A stretch of DNA of 64,000 bases from Physcia stellaris (Eukaryota > Ascomycota > Lecanoromycetes > Caliciales > Physciaceae). The stretch covers positions 310,001-374,000 of the forward strand of contig JABSSW010000035.1 of assembly GCA_018902385.1 (NCBI GenBank). The letters run 5' to 3'. This document shows positions 23,731 through 37,289 of this stretch, piece after piece (positions within the stretch are counted from its first letter, which is position 1; each line of letters starts with the position of its first letter). Made by a program: the position numbers and the translations under genes. The notes beneath the pieces were generated by a model. It did not search any database. It saw only the letters and a list, made by a program, of their open reading frames with translations, and was not told where the DNA came from.

Positions 23731-25699
23731 TTTGTTCTGAACGTCGATTTTCACGCGAACGATCTAATCGAATTGAATTGCAAAATAAATGCTTTCAAAA
23801 ATACGCTTCATCGACGTTGAAAAACTTGAGAATCTTGAGAATTGAAAAATCATTGAGCGATCGTTCTTTGCTTTGATTTTTACTTATGAAATTCTGCTGA
23901 ATTCTTTAATATTGAAATCAAGAAATCAGATTTACTGAAGCTTTTGTGCTTGTATAGCGATTCATTTGATTGCATATGCACGCTTCGAAAAAAGACGAAT
24001 TTGAAAAATCGATATCATGACTCAAAAATGAAAAATCTTTGTTCGAATATATTATAATGTATAAATCGAAACGTTTCGTCAAAAACTTTGTCTCAATCGA
24101 AGTCTGTTGCATGTCGCAATCATATAAAGACTTGTAATTACGAGATTTGTTGTTCGTGTCATCATACGATTTGTACAATTACGATTGCGAATTTTCGTCG
24201 AGCGACAATGATCAAATCATTCATACGAGTGAAATCTGTATAAACGACGAGTCTTCGTCGAACAATTGAATAATATTGTTGACGTTTTTATCGAACGATA
24301 TATTTTGTTTTCAACGTCGTTTATGTTCGTCATTTGTTTTACGTGAAATCTGCTATATGTTGCACTTCTGTGATTTGTATAAATGTGACGTCGACGTCGA
24401 GCAATCAAACGTTGATATAACGTCGTCGTCGAGCGATTTCTGACCAAATGATAGATTGATGTTCTCGTATGAAATGACAAAATCGAAAAATCTAATAAAA
24501 TCGTTCTTGATGCTTGTACGATATATCTCTTTATTTCAGCGATAGAAATAGAAAAAGCGAACGATTTGATGAAATCGTTGTCTAAATACTCAATTAAATA
24601 TACTTTCAATATTGTTAGTCATCTTTCGACAAGAAATAAACAAAAATATGAAGTGATTTTCTGTTCGACTGCAAATTTTATTGCATGCTCGTGATTCATT
24701 GCGATTTCGTCAAACATATCGCATGTCCGTCAAGTCTGTTGCGTGCTCATTGAGCAAATCGTATGTTCGTCAGATTCAGAATACGTCGATTCGTGACTGG
24801 ATGACTCGCATTTTCAATGTCGATGTTTATGTTTTCAATTTTCGATAAAGCTAAATTTAGACGAGCTCGTTGCTCAATTTGCATTTTATGAAAAATCGTA
24901 TTCTCGTTACGATGTATTCGTACGAATACATCGAAGATACATTATTGATTATAGATAATAAAATCGATTGATTTTTTCGACTCGATGTGCTCGAAACGAT
25001 TTATGATGAAGAGATTTTGCATCGAAAAGTGTCAAGATCGAATTTGATCGATATATTCACTTGCTGCTGCATCGAGAACAGTTTCACGAAATCGACTGAT
25101 TCAAATCAATTTTCAAAAATTTTCGTTCAAAAAGCATCTGCGACTGTTTTTGTTCAACAATGATACTCGTATTTAAAAACAAACGTCATGAACCTGAATT
25201 GATTGTTGTTCAATGTCGCAACATCGTGATTAAAAATTTGAAACGAAATTGTTCGAATTCAATAAAGACATGATTTTCGAATTGATTTCTTTATTGCAAT
25301 AAATCGCACGAGGTTTTTTGCGACTATGCTTGATGACAGAGTCAGCAAAATTCGTCGTGAAAAATTCATTTGTTCTTGCCGTTTCATTGAGATCTTCACT
25401 ATATGATGCGAAATTGATTCAAGATAATCGAATCATTCATTTGTTGTATCGTTTGCAAAATCAATTCTTGAAAAGTCAACATCTTTTTTGTGAAACAGAA
25501 TGAAGTTTTTGCATGATTTCAGATACAGTTTTGCTTGTCACATTCGTATGATTTGATTATTGACGATACAATTGTATTTTGATTGATTTTCTGTTAATCG
25601 TATCGAATGCAAAATTTTTATCGTTTTTTTGATTTGAATCTATATCGCATTCGTATAATTTTTTTTTCGCGTGTTTTCGTTGAAATCACGTGTTATTGT

Positions 25700-26366
25700 T
25701 GAAATCGTCATGAAATTTCCTGACAAGAATATTCTGATATGCTTCTTGCTGTAGACACCGTTCGATCAACTCTTGAGAATGTTTTATATTCTGATTCTTG
25801 ATGAGTAAAACGATCGAAATCGTTGTTCTCAAATTGTTATTCGATGACTTGAGTATAAAATAACAAAAATTCGTTTCGCATCAAAGCTTCGATAAGTTGC
25901 GCAAACTTTTTCAATCGTTTGATGTTCTTGATCTGCCGTTACTACTATGAGTAATCGAGAACTTGAATCGATTGACGCTTGTCACTGAGAACATCAACGA
26001 GATCGAATGATTGAAATCACGTATGTAGACTTGTCATTGTATGAAGATAAATAACTTGTTTTTGAAAGTCTGTCTAGACTTCTTTCTTGTGACTTTTCAA
26101 GCTCGGGTTTGCTTTCTAGACTGAACAGTACGTGATAGTATGACAGTACAATTAGCCTGAGTTGCGATATTTAGCTGTATAAAATAAATTCTTCGTTCCA
26201 GACCTGATTCTCGTTCAGACTTTCGTAGTGTGAATTTCACGTTCAAATCGAACATCGAAAACGTAACAACACGTTCAGTCATTGAACTGCTTGACTGTTT
26301 GATTGCTAATTACACACGAGTGGTGCTAACCTGCTGATTATTGTAATTATTAAAATGTAAGAAACA
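25700..26366. other. Second lightly mutated stretch, next to an LTR
   Basis: CT, AG, CC and GG are frequent again (CTTGCTGTAGACACCG, AGCTCGGGTTTGCTTTC, GTGGTGCTAACCTGC). The stretch ends where the LTR at 26,367 starts. A TATA-like string (CTGTATAAAATAAA) lies near 26,172. No gene recognised. Confidence 0.4.
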
Positions 26367-26625
26367 TGACATCAGAAATGTATAGCAAAAACAATAGTAT
26401 GATTAAACTAATAACTACAAAACTAATTGTCTTGCAAATTTCGCAATATATATTCGTTCTGTCTGTTGAATTGTACGAATTTCTGAGCTTTTGCGCATGA
26501 ATATCTAATCGATATGCGATATGCGTGTTGAATGACTAATATGATGAAACTGATCGTTTCGTGAATTGATGTTTCGAATTTGCTTGATTTGAATTCTTGA
26601 CAATCGGAATTCGACTCGCATTGCC
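26367..26625 (-). mobile_element. Gypsy-family LTR copy, truncated
   Basis: Starts TGACATCAGAAATGTATAGC and stays alignable to the LTR at 20,531 for about 260 bases, up to GACTCGCATTG. The last 30 bases of the LTR are missing or unrelated. By hand alignment the two copies differ at 17 sites, all transitions. Same orientation as the 20,531 copy, 5.8 kb away, so they may be the two LTRs of one scrambled element. Confidence 0.75.
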
Positions 26626-29600
26626 TCAACTCGAGTTTCTTACAATTGACGATGACGAATCATTTTGCGATCAGTCAACGTTTTTTTGTAAACAAATCAA
26701 ACAATTCGCGATTTTTTCTGATGTATTGAATCGTGAAATTTCGAATTGTCTTTTTCGTGTGAAAATGCGAAAAGCGACAATTCAATTCAAATTCGAAAAC
26801 GTAAACGATCGATTATCGAATATGACAAAATCAATTTATTTCAGACGACTTCATCATTATTCATTTATGACGTGAAAATGTCGACAAAAATGTCGAATCA
26901 AATCAAGAAATTGAATTGATTTTCTGACGCAACGAAACACGTTTTTGATGATTTTCACAAACATCGATTCGCGAAATGAAACGTCAAAACAACTCATATT
27001 GATACATGTGTGCTGATTTTCGAAAACTGAAAAAATTTTGATTTTATGAAATTGCTAAAGTTATTTGACGTTGACAATTGTTCAACGACGCAAACATCAC
27101 GCTTGAAATATCAATATGAAAATCATGTTATCGTTTATGCGAAAACGTTAATCTGATTTGTCGAATGATCAAAATCATTCGCGCATTTGAATAATTTTAT
27201 AAACGTTGATTTTTATCAATTTATGAATGTTTTTCACATTTGTCATCATGATTTTTGTATTGTTCATCTAATGTACGAAACGATATGTGTTTTATTATGT
27301 TGAAATCTTTTTGAATTTCGAATGACAAATTGCAACTGACGACAAAACGAAAAAATCATGTTGACTTTGAAACTTTAACAGACACACATTAATCAATTTC
27401 GAAAAGTTTGTTATGAATTGATCAAAAAATTGAAACGAGAAAAAAACTCATTTCAAAACATTGCGATTGACAAACACGATTCGTCGTGTTTATTTCAAAT
27501 CGTGTTTTGACTCTTTTCACACAATGACTTTTCATTTACAAATTGTCAACATGTTTCAATCGAACTGAATGAAATTTTATGCATACAATTTGATGTTTTT
27601 CGTCAAGCGAAAAACTCAATTGTCAACGCAAAAACGTGCAACGATCGCGACGTCATTCGTTCGAATTTTTTTGAAAATATGTTTTTTTGTCGCTATTCGA
27701 TTATCACTGTGAACGCAACGAACTTAATTCATGTTCAATCAACAAATCGAAAAAAACAAAAAAATCGAAATTTTTTGTTTTTTTTGCAAGCATCATCGCT
27801 TTTTGACAATGTCAACGACATTTGAAATCATATAATCAAAAAACACGACGATATTGATACGTCGCAACGTTTTGCAAAAATTCAACGTATCGAAAAAATT
27901 TGATGTGCGTATTGAGAACAACACAATGATGAAAACAAAAAAATAACGCGACAAGAAAACGCTTGAAACAACTGAAAAAAACAGATTTTGATTGAGAGAT
28001 TGCTTTGAATTGAAACTTTCGAAAATAAAATTGCTGTCAAATCAAAACTGAAAATCTGAAACAGAAGAAGTCTGTTGAATGTACTGAATAATGAAATCGA
28101 TCTAAAATACGAAAACACAAAAAATATCAGAAAACATTGACGCACAAACAAAATTCAAATGAAAAATGCAAAAATAACGATGATAATTCGATTTTTATTC
28201 TACATGTAATTAAACGATTTTGCAATTATTAATGTGATTTGCAATAATCGTAATCGATTCATTGTTTAAAACTAAAATTATAAAAATAAATTTGTGAAAA
28301 TCATTTTAGAATCAATTTCGAATGCTTTAAAAAAGATGAACAATTCATCAAAATCGAAAAATGAATTTTGTTGATATTGTTTAATCAGCAAAAACGTTCT
28401 GATTCACAATGAAATTTTCTCTCAAAAACAAGTCGTTGATTTTGATGAATGAAACAATAACAAAAATCAAGAAAATTTTAAATATGATCAAGCTAAATAA
28501 TCAACTATTTTAGAAAACTAAATTCAATTCATTCAGTTTTATTACACATTACTATTTTTTTTCTATCAAAAGAAAAAAAAAACAATTTTAAGAATTAAGA
28601 CAGAAGACTATGATAATCAACAATTGATAACACAGAAAAAAAAAATGAACAACGATCAAATCATTTAACGAGCAAACAATCATACGAGTGCTTTTTGACA
28701 TATTGATTTACATCTAGATATATTTCGAACGTGAATGTACATCATGTTTGTGATGTCAAAATTTGATGATTCAACGTTGAACATAAACAGATTCGAATTC
28801 GAAAATTCTCGTTTGAAATCGCGAACATGAAATCGCAATTGCGTTGTTTGAAAAAATTTCAATTGTCATTCGAAATTTGCAATGTCTCGATTCATTTTTC
28901 GCTTTCTGATTCAATGAAATGTTCGAAATTCGAATTTCACGACTATGTCTTTTTTTCATAAAACGTTTCGAAAATGTTTGACAAAACTCGTATGTCGTTT
29001 CAAGTTGACGTGCTGTTTGAACGACGAACAACGATGTCGCAACGAATTTTTTTTTTCATGATTGCAAATCATTTGCGTCGTTGTTTCATTTGATAAATCT
29101 CGTAAAATTTTTCATACAAATTTCTTTTCACTCAAATTGTAATTTTGTTGATATGTCGATTGTATTTTTTCGCGTTTCGTGCTTCTATCACGTTTATGCG
29201 AAATTCGATGACGTTCATCAATCGTTCAAATTTCAAAAAATTTTTTTCAAGCGAAAAATCATTTGTATATCAACAGTCAAACGATTCAACATCAAATTGA
29301 CATGATCTTGCATGAATTTCAAATTTTGATTTTTGAATTTGAACAGAAAATTGCTGAAAAAACTCGATATCAATCGAAAGATAAACTAAATGTCAAAAAT
29401 TTAATCAAATCATGTTTTTCGTCAATGTGTCGTTGATCGCGACAAATATTCGAAACAAAAAATTATCGTCATTGAATTTTTGCACAACATATTTGATGTT
29501 CGTCACATGCATGCTGATAATGTCGATCATATAAACATAAAATAATTATGTCATTTCGATGACATCAATCGTTTGATCGATAAATTCGTTGAATTGATTC

Positions 29601-30681
29601 AAAAAAATTTTTGATTATTATTGAAATATTTCGATCTGAACAATGAAATTTTGAAAAATCGAATCGTTGTTTCGTAATCAGCGAAATGAAATGACAAATC
29701 GTATGATTTTGTTTTTCGTTGTTTTGAAAACATTTTCGAAAAACTCATTGAAATCGATTGAATTTGAAAATGTCTGCTGATTGCTGATTTGTATTTGATT
29801 TCACGTGTTGCAAATTCAAACGCGCACTATAAGCAATTTCTGCTGACAAAAAACGAAAAAAATTTTATTAAAGATTGTGTATATCATGATTATTAATTGA
29901 AAACACAGCAATGCGTCAATGAAATCGCAAATAAATTAACGAAACAATCATCAAACGAAACGTGACAAAAAAAAAAAAATGAAAAATGTATTTCGTGCGA
30001 TGTCATTCAAAATTGCAATTATTTTGTCTGTCAATGTTTTCAATTTGCGATCGACATTGCGTTGTTCAAAAACTGAAATTTGAAAAAAAGTTTCGTAATG
30101 ATTTCTAAACTTGATTTTGAAATTTTTGTTTTGTCGACGACATAACGTTGCGTTTGTACGTCATTTATTATAAGCAAAAATTCAGATTGTCTTTTTGTCA
30201 TTTCCGAAAATGATTTGATTCATTCGACTTGAAAAACTCATGATTTTTCAATGAAAAAAATGCGAATCGAACTGACTGAATGCAGCAAAATTAACAAAAA
30301 AAAATCGATCAAATTCGAAATCGATTGTTGTCTGCTTGAAATCGTGAATAATTTCTAAAAAATTTTCAAGTTTCGAAATATTTTCAACATTGCGACGACG
30401 AATTTTGAACGACATTCAATCGCAAAAAATCATCATTTTTCTTGATAAAAGTGATAAATGAAAACGAAAAAAATGCAACATTGAAATTTCGAAAAAAAAA
30501 CATTCTGATGATTTTACGTGAAAATCGTTGATATGAATCGAATCGTTTCGCGAAAAAAATATTTAAAATACATTAATTTCATTTCGACAAAAAAAATGAA
30601 TCTGTATTAACGTAATTTCGATGATCAAATGTTGTATTGATGTAAGACTCGTATTAGAAATAATATAATTTAATGAATTAT

Positions 30682-30960
30682 TGACATCAGAAATGTATAG
30701 CTTGAAATGTAGTATATTGATTTACTAATCGTTACAAAACAGATTACGTTTTGCAATTGCTTCTTATTCACATTTTATTTATTCAATCGTACGAATTCGA
30801 TCGATTTCGACTGACAATATGAATTTGTTGAGTTTATCGTTGATCGAATTGTAAAATGATTGAAATTGATTTTTTTCGAAATCATTCGAATTTCGATAAT
30901 CGAATTGTTTGACGAAATGCGAATCGCATTTTCGAAAATTTTGAATTTTTATTTTTTACA
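30682..30960 (-). repeat. Copy A 3' LTR core
   Basis: TGACATCAGAAATG ... TTTTTTACA; matches 37,017-37,289. Similarity continues about 50 bases further left (ATAATATAATTTAATGAA), so the real LTR is probably somewhat longer. Confidence 0.7.
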
Positions 30961-32393
30961 TACGTTTCTTTTTAAACATCGAAGTTTCTTGAAATCAACA
31001 TGCTAACAAAAATTCTGACGTATTTTGTTTGTTTTGACGTGTTTTGCTTGTTTTGACTTTGCATTGATTTGAAAAATCATTATGATCGTGATTTTCGCAT
31101 TTCGAAATATTTTTGTTCGAATTCAATAGTCAATTTGCGTTAAAAATCTGAAAGAACATTTTCTTGAATGATTCAAAAAAAACATAATTTGATGAATCAA
31201 TTGTTTGTTGTTTTCATGATCGAATGTTTGATTTCGTATTATTCACAGTTTTCGACATGATGATTGACAGCTGATTTGTTGACAAAAAGTTCTGAATTCG
31301 AACATTTTTTCATTTTTTTTCATTTCTTTATTTCGAATATCAACATCGATATCATGAAAAAATGTGTAAACGCGATAAACGTTCATTAATCGCGATCGCA
31401 TTGATATTCAAATTTCGAAATTTTTTTTATTTCATTTCACATTTTTATTCAACGATTCATCGTTCGATCAAATCGAGCAACAATTTCTGAAAATGTTTTT
31501 GACACGATTCAGTTTTTCATGCGTCGTAAATTTTAAACAATAAATAACACACAGAATCTTGAAAACGAAAAATGTGTTAACATGCAATAAATATTTCAAT
31601 TCATTTTCTTTTTGATTTTCGATGATTTGTTTTTTTATTGACATCAAATTTTTTCGAATTCTCGTTATGAAATTGTCGCAAAATTTTTCGAAAATGCTTG
31701 ACAAACGATGCAAACTTTCAAATCGCGTTTTTATAATTTTTTCATTTCACGAAATAGTAAAAATCGAATTCGTTGTAAAATTTGTTTGAAATTTCATTTG
31801 TTTTGAAAATTTTGTTGTTTTTGATGATTTCGATTTCATAAAACTTTTTCGTGATTTTCATTTTCATGTTTTCGTCGAATTCAATATCTTCAATTTGATA
31901 AAAAAATTCAAAAAATGTGACGTATGCGCGTTTTTTTTTTTTTTTAAAATTGAATTTTTTCTAAAAAAAAAACGTGAAAAACGTCGTGAATACGTCAGCG
32001 TTTGAACAAATCTAAACGATAAATTTGATTTTTTATAATTTCTAAAATCTGAAATGATTCAAAAATTTTCATTTCAACTTTTTGTTTCGTTTAATTTTGA
32101 TGTTTTTATCGTTCAAATTCACATAATTTTCGACGTTGTATGACATTGATTTCGTGCGTTCGTTTTTATACATCGTTTGTTGTTGTTGTGTCACGAGTAA
32201 ATTGTTTTTCAATATTCGAAATAATTCAACTAAATGTTCAACGTGTTTTTTGCGAATTTGAATTTAATTTTTTTGTTTCATGTTTTTCGAAAAACATGCG
32301 AAATGAATATTCAAACATAATTTCGAACGAAAAATATTTGTGAATGCATGTTTTGTTGTTGTAAACGAACTCGATCATGAACAATAATTTTAT

Positions 32394-32699
32394 TCAATCA
32401 TTTTGTTCGAAATTGACAAAAACGCGAAAAAATTGTTTCATGACGTTGTTTATTCGTTCGATTTGTTCATCGATTTGAAAATGAAAAACGATTGACAATT
32501 TACGTTTGATTTTCAAAACGTAACACAATACATCGTTGTATTTGAACGTGAAAATGAAATTTTTGTCGATAACGATTGACGAAAAAAAATCGTGAAATCG
32601 AATGATTTCGCGAAATAAAATTTCGATCAAATTTTTTGCGAAAATCGTTTTAATTATTGATATGTAATGAATCATTTTCGTTAAACGATTCACAATCAT
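32394..32699 (-). pseudogene. Gypsy integrase core fragment (copy A)
   Basis: A minus-strand peptide begins MIVNRLTKMIHYISI and contains LIEILFREIIRFHDF, SSIVIDKNF and FHFQIDEQIERIN. It aligns by eye with the canonical gypsy integrase pattern (DRLTKMxHxIP, then SSIVSDRG, then FHPQTDGQTER). The catalytic Asp in SSIVxD is kept, Gly and Pro positions have changed to Asp, Glu or Phe, and the expected Trp after EQND is a stop. These changes are what C-to-T mutation at GGN, CCN and TGG codons produces. Confidence 0.85.
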
Positions 32700-33249
32700 T
32701 AAAATCGAATCGTAAATCGTTTCATTTCATGCTTTATTTGAAAAAAGTTTTGTCACGAAATTCATGAAAAAATCAATTCATTTAAATTCAAAAATCGAAA
32801 AAAAAAAAAATTCGTCGTATGATTTGTGTCGTGCAATTTTGTTTCGTTTGCAAACGACGCATGTTTCACAATGTTTTTTGATTTGTTGTCGCATTTCAAA
32901 AATTTCGATAAAATTTTGATTCGATCAATAATATTTTCGACGTATCAATTTCAACGTTCGTTCGATGTCGAAATGATCAACGAGCGAATTATCGTGATTG
33001 ACACGAATAACGTTTTCACGCAAATTTTTTGAAATGTAAACGACATCGTCGTAATACAAAAATTCATTTTTGTGTTGTCAATTGTCTGTTTTTGTTTTCG
33101 AAATAATTAATTTTCGACATATTTCAAAAACGAATTGATTTTTAACGATCAAATCACGAACGAAATTCAACAATGAAAATGTTGACTCGTCGTTATATGT
33201 CGTTTTTTTTCGTAAAGCAATTTGTATTCGAATTTTATGCATTGCGCAT

Positions 33250-34252
33250 TCAAATACAATCGTTGATTTTAACACAAAAATTTTTCATTTTATGAATGTC
33301 ACGTTTGATTTTGTTCAATCGAATGTTTCGAATTTTTTGAATTTTTGAATCGAATGTTTTCGAAACAACGTTGATTGAAATTCGATTTCGTTTTGAATTT
33401 TTTGAATCAAATGTTTTCGAAACAACGTTGATTGATTCGATTGTTGAATTATTTAAATGCGATCGACGTTTCATGTTATGCATCGCATTCATGAATCGTT
33501 TCATGACATGCATCGCATTCATGATTTTGATCGCATTTATTCGCATTTTTTCGAAACGTTTCGAGTTTGCGATCAATGATTTTTGCAATTGTTTCAAAAT
33601 TTGACGATTGTTTTCGACGTTTTTCTCAATAATCGTCATGTGATCAAATCGTTTTGAAAATTCGTCAACAGGATTTTTGTTATCGAAACGATAATCGATT
33701 AAAAAATTATATCGATTCAATTTTTGAACTCATCGAATTTGACGTGACGACAATTTAATTGTGATCATAAATTGTCTCAAATTGCGATGATCAATAAAAA
33801 CAAAAATTTGCTTTTTTGCGTTTTCGAAATAATGTTTTCATTGTTTGAACGAAATCACAATAATCAACAATTTTTTGTCATGAATTTCGTAATTGCATTC
33901 GATCGAAATCAATTTGCGTGAAAAATACGCAACAAAATGTCAATGACTTTCGTCGTTTTGTTGACATAAAATGATTTTGAAAATTTTGTCGAATGCGTCG
34001 ATTTCGATTCGAATAACACGTTCGAAATCGAAATGACGTAAAATTGATATTTCGATAAATGTTTTGCGAAATTGTTTGAAAATTTTCAACGTTTCATTGA
34101 TCAAAAAAAAATGTGAATATTCGAAAATTTGTTGCGATTTCGATTTTGATTTCGTTTGCGTTTACGAATATTTTTTCGAAATTTTGCGATTTTTTAACAT
34201 AACGATCAAAAATTCAACAATTTTATTGAAATATTTAATGAATCGTCGATAA
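33250..34252 (-). pseudogene. RNase H and linker remnants (copy A)
   Basis: Minus-strand fragments correspond to those of copy C: IRIEIDAFDKIF (RNase H TDAS region), then RYNFLIDYRFDNKNPVDEFSKR, which matches the gypsy pattern for the end of RNase H (DFxIxYRPGKxNPADxLSRR). The frame is broken by stops. Here copy A keeps Pro and His codons that have changed to Phe and Tyr in copy C. Confidence 0.75.
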
Positions 34253-34299
34253 AAATTAACGATATCGAAAAATTGCATGATGTCGAAAACGTTGCGAAA

Positions 34300-35108
34300 T
34301 ACAAATCATTGTTGAATAATTTCGATTTTTTTGTTTTGCATTTTCATTTTTTGAAAAGAAACGACGAATTCAAGAAAATTTATTTCGTCAACGAATCATT
34401 TGCATTTTTCAAAAACAATATATAATTTATTTTTTTAAAACGATCAAAAATTCATTTGACATCGTCGACATAAATTTCGACGTTCATCGAATAAATTATT
34501 ATATCGTTCAAATATATTATGACGTTAATATCGAAACGAATCGTTAAAATTCGATTGATAAAATTTTGAAACGTCGTCGAAACGTTAATGAAATCGAAAA
34601 AAAATACGTTATATTCGAAATGATCATATCGAATACGAAAAATTGTTTTTCATTCGTTTTTATGTTTGATACGCAATCGATGATAAACAACAATCAAATC
34701 GATATTGATATATTTGACGATTTTGTTGAATTTATTTAAATTTTCATCGATTAACGATAAAAAATATTTATTTTTATCGTGAAAACATTAAAATTTTGTA
34801 ATTCACGCATAATCGTAAATTATCGTTTTTTTTGACGAACAAAATGAACGTTTTTGCAAAAAATTGTGAAAATCGAATGAAATCGTTAATTAAATGTTTT
34901 TCGATGTAAACACGTAATATTCGAAATTCATTTTCGAATAAAAAATAAATTGATTCATGCGACGATTTTTTTTTAAATCAATAACATGATCGTTTGAATC
35001 ATGATTCGATAATTCGTAAATTTTATTTTCGTTATCGAATTTTTCATACGTTTTCAAAATATCGAAAAGCGTAATTTTGATATCGAATTTTTTTTTCATT
35101 TTAATCAA
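34300..35108 (-). pseudogene. Reverse transcriptase remnant (copy A)
   Basis: The minus strand around 35,108-34,890 carries the linker that precedes gypsy RT (TYEKFDNENKIYELSNHDS, then DHVIDLKKN). Further on, fragments match the RT core seen more clearly in copy C. Stops interrupt it throughout. Confidence 0.65.
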
Positions 35109-35368
35109 AACAAATTTTATTTAAATTCGTTTTGAAATATGCATTTTATGCATGTCGAATTTTTGTCAATATACATTCGTACGAACATGAAATACGTTTC
35201 GATTTCGTTATCGATAACGTTTATGTCAGAAAATTGTTTTGATTCGATGTTTTCGATACGACATGTCGATTTGAAAATGAAATGTTTTTTTTTGCAACGT
35301 CAAATTTTGATATTGTCGTCAGAAATTCATTTTGATTTTCGAAAATTGTATTCAAAACATGTTTAACG

Positions 35369-35566
35369 TTAAATTTCAATTCGATTCACGATCAAAAACG
35401 ATTTTTCGAAAAAAACGATTGATTTTTTGACGTTTGACATTTCGAATTGTACGAAATAAACGTCATACGTTTTCAAACGATGATTGTCAATTGTTATTGC
35501 ATCACAATTTAAAATTTCAAAACGACGAAAATTCGAATTTTTTTCATCATAAACATGATTTATCAA
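35369..35566 (-). pseudogene. Retropepsin-like protease remnant (copy A)
   Basis: The peptide MINHVYDEKNSNFRRFEILN then TYDVYFVQFEMSN and FFEKSFLIVN follows the pattern of the gypsy protease after its active site. The DSG active-site segment itself is not recognisable. Confidence 0.55.
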
Positions 35567-37016
35567 ATTAATTTTCGTTTTTGTATCGAATATTGTTTTC
35601 GATTCGTTTCAAATTTTGATTTTCGTTTTGTATGTTAATTTTGATTTTTGACGCATTTACGAATCACGAATTTTTAAATTTTTTGCGTCGTTTTTTTTTT
35701 TTTTTGTTAACATGATTTTTGTTCATGTTTGAAAAAACGACGTATCGAAATCGAAATTCAAAAAAATTTTTTTTTTTTTAACGATTTGAACGAAAATCAT
35801 CAAATCGATTAGTTTTTTGATTGTTCAAAAATTCTGATCAACGAAAATGATTTTGTTTTTTTTTTGTGCAAAAATTTCGATTTGATGATTTGATTTGTCA
35901 CAATTTATACAATTATTTTTGTTTTGAATTTTTTTGAATTCGTTAACGAAACGATACATTCGAATATTTTTCGATTCAGAATTGAACTCGTGATTCGAAT
36001 TGATTTTTTAATATTTTTGATTTTTTTTTTTGAAAAATTTCGCAATTTTGAATTTTTCGTTTTCGTTTTCAAATTTTCAATATCGAAACGAAATTTTACG
36101 TTTTTGAAATTTTGAGTTTTTTTCAAAATTTGAACGTTTTTCATACGTTTGAATCGTTCAAACAATTTCGTTTTTGTGAAAATTTTTTTTTTTAAAAAAA
36201 CGTTCAACGAAATTTCGAAAACGTAATTCGTTTCGAAAATCGTTGAATTTCATTGTTTTCGAATTTCAAAAAATTCGAATTTCAATTCAACAAACATATT
36301 TATTCGTTCGACATTGTCGTTTTTAATCGATTGATTGTGATTTTGTTTGTGTTTGAACGATTTTTTCAAAAAATTTTGAGAAGTCAACGTGATTGTTCGT
36401 TCGATGTCGTTTTTCAAAAAATTTTGAATTTTTTCAAATGTATTGTTTGTTTGAATGAAAATCGATTTCATTTTGCGTTTTTCAAAATTTGTTCGCATTG
36501 TTATTTGATTTAAAATAAATATCAACGTATGCGATTTTGATTAAATTCGAAAATTGAATAATGATTCATATTGTTTTCGTAAATTGAATTTTGATTTTTT
36601 CAAATTTTTTCGATTTTTTTTCTTTTTTCATTTTTTTTTCGCGATTCGATGTTTTTTCGATAATTTTCATGACGAAAATTTTCAAACAAAATCAAAAACA
36701 AAAATAAAAAAAAAACAAATAAAATAAAAATTACAAATTTCGAAAATCAATATTTATTTTCGACAATTGCAATTTTTGAAAATTGATTTTCTTTTTTTTT
36801 TTTTTTGATTTTTGTTTGTAATAAGTCATCTATCAAAAAGTTAACATGTTTTTCGTTTCAAAAAACAAATCGTTTTTCATTTTTCGAATGATCGATCTGA
36901 AAAACAAAATTGTTTTTGTTTAAATGAATTCGAAACGACATCATTTTCGTTTTTGAAATATGATCGATTAAAATGTAAAAATTCGTTTAAAAGTTGTTAA
37001 TATAATTTAATTTTAT

Positions 37017-37289
37017 TGATTTCAAAAATGTGATAATTGAAATGTAATATATTGATTTATTAATCGTTACAAAACAGATTAATCAATTGTTTTTTATAAA
37101 TTTTATTTTATTTATTCAATCGTACGAATTCGATAAATTCGATTGACAATAAATTTCAAAAGCGTTTATCGTTTACAATTGTTAAAATGATTAAAATTGA
37201 TTTTTCGAAATCATTCAATTTCAAAATAATTTTAATTGTTTGACGTTCGATAAATCGCATTTTCGAAAATTTCAAATTTTATTTTTACA
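37017..37289 (-). repeat. Copy A 5' LTR core
   Basis: Matches the LTR at 30,682-30,960, more degraded (TGATTTCAAAAATG ... ATTTTTACA). Confidence 0.65.

Larger units (their letters stand above)
30620..37289 (-). mobile_element. Ty3/gypsy LTR retrotransposon, copy A, heavily mutated
   Basis: A nearly full-length element, about 6.6 kb, on the minus strand. LTR cores at 30,682-30,960 and 37,017-37,289 match each other and begin TG and end CA. Domain order read on the minus strand is gag (about 36.5-35.9 kb), zinc knuckle remnant (about 35.9), protease-like (35.57-35.37), reverse transcriptase (about 35.1-34.3), RNase H (about 34.25-33.25) and integrase (about 33.2-32.3). This pol order with integrase last defines Ty3/gypsy. 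Many stop codons and frameshifts make it inactive. Flanking target duplications could not be matched. Confidence 0.85.
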
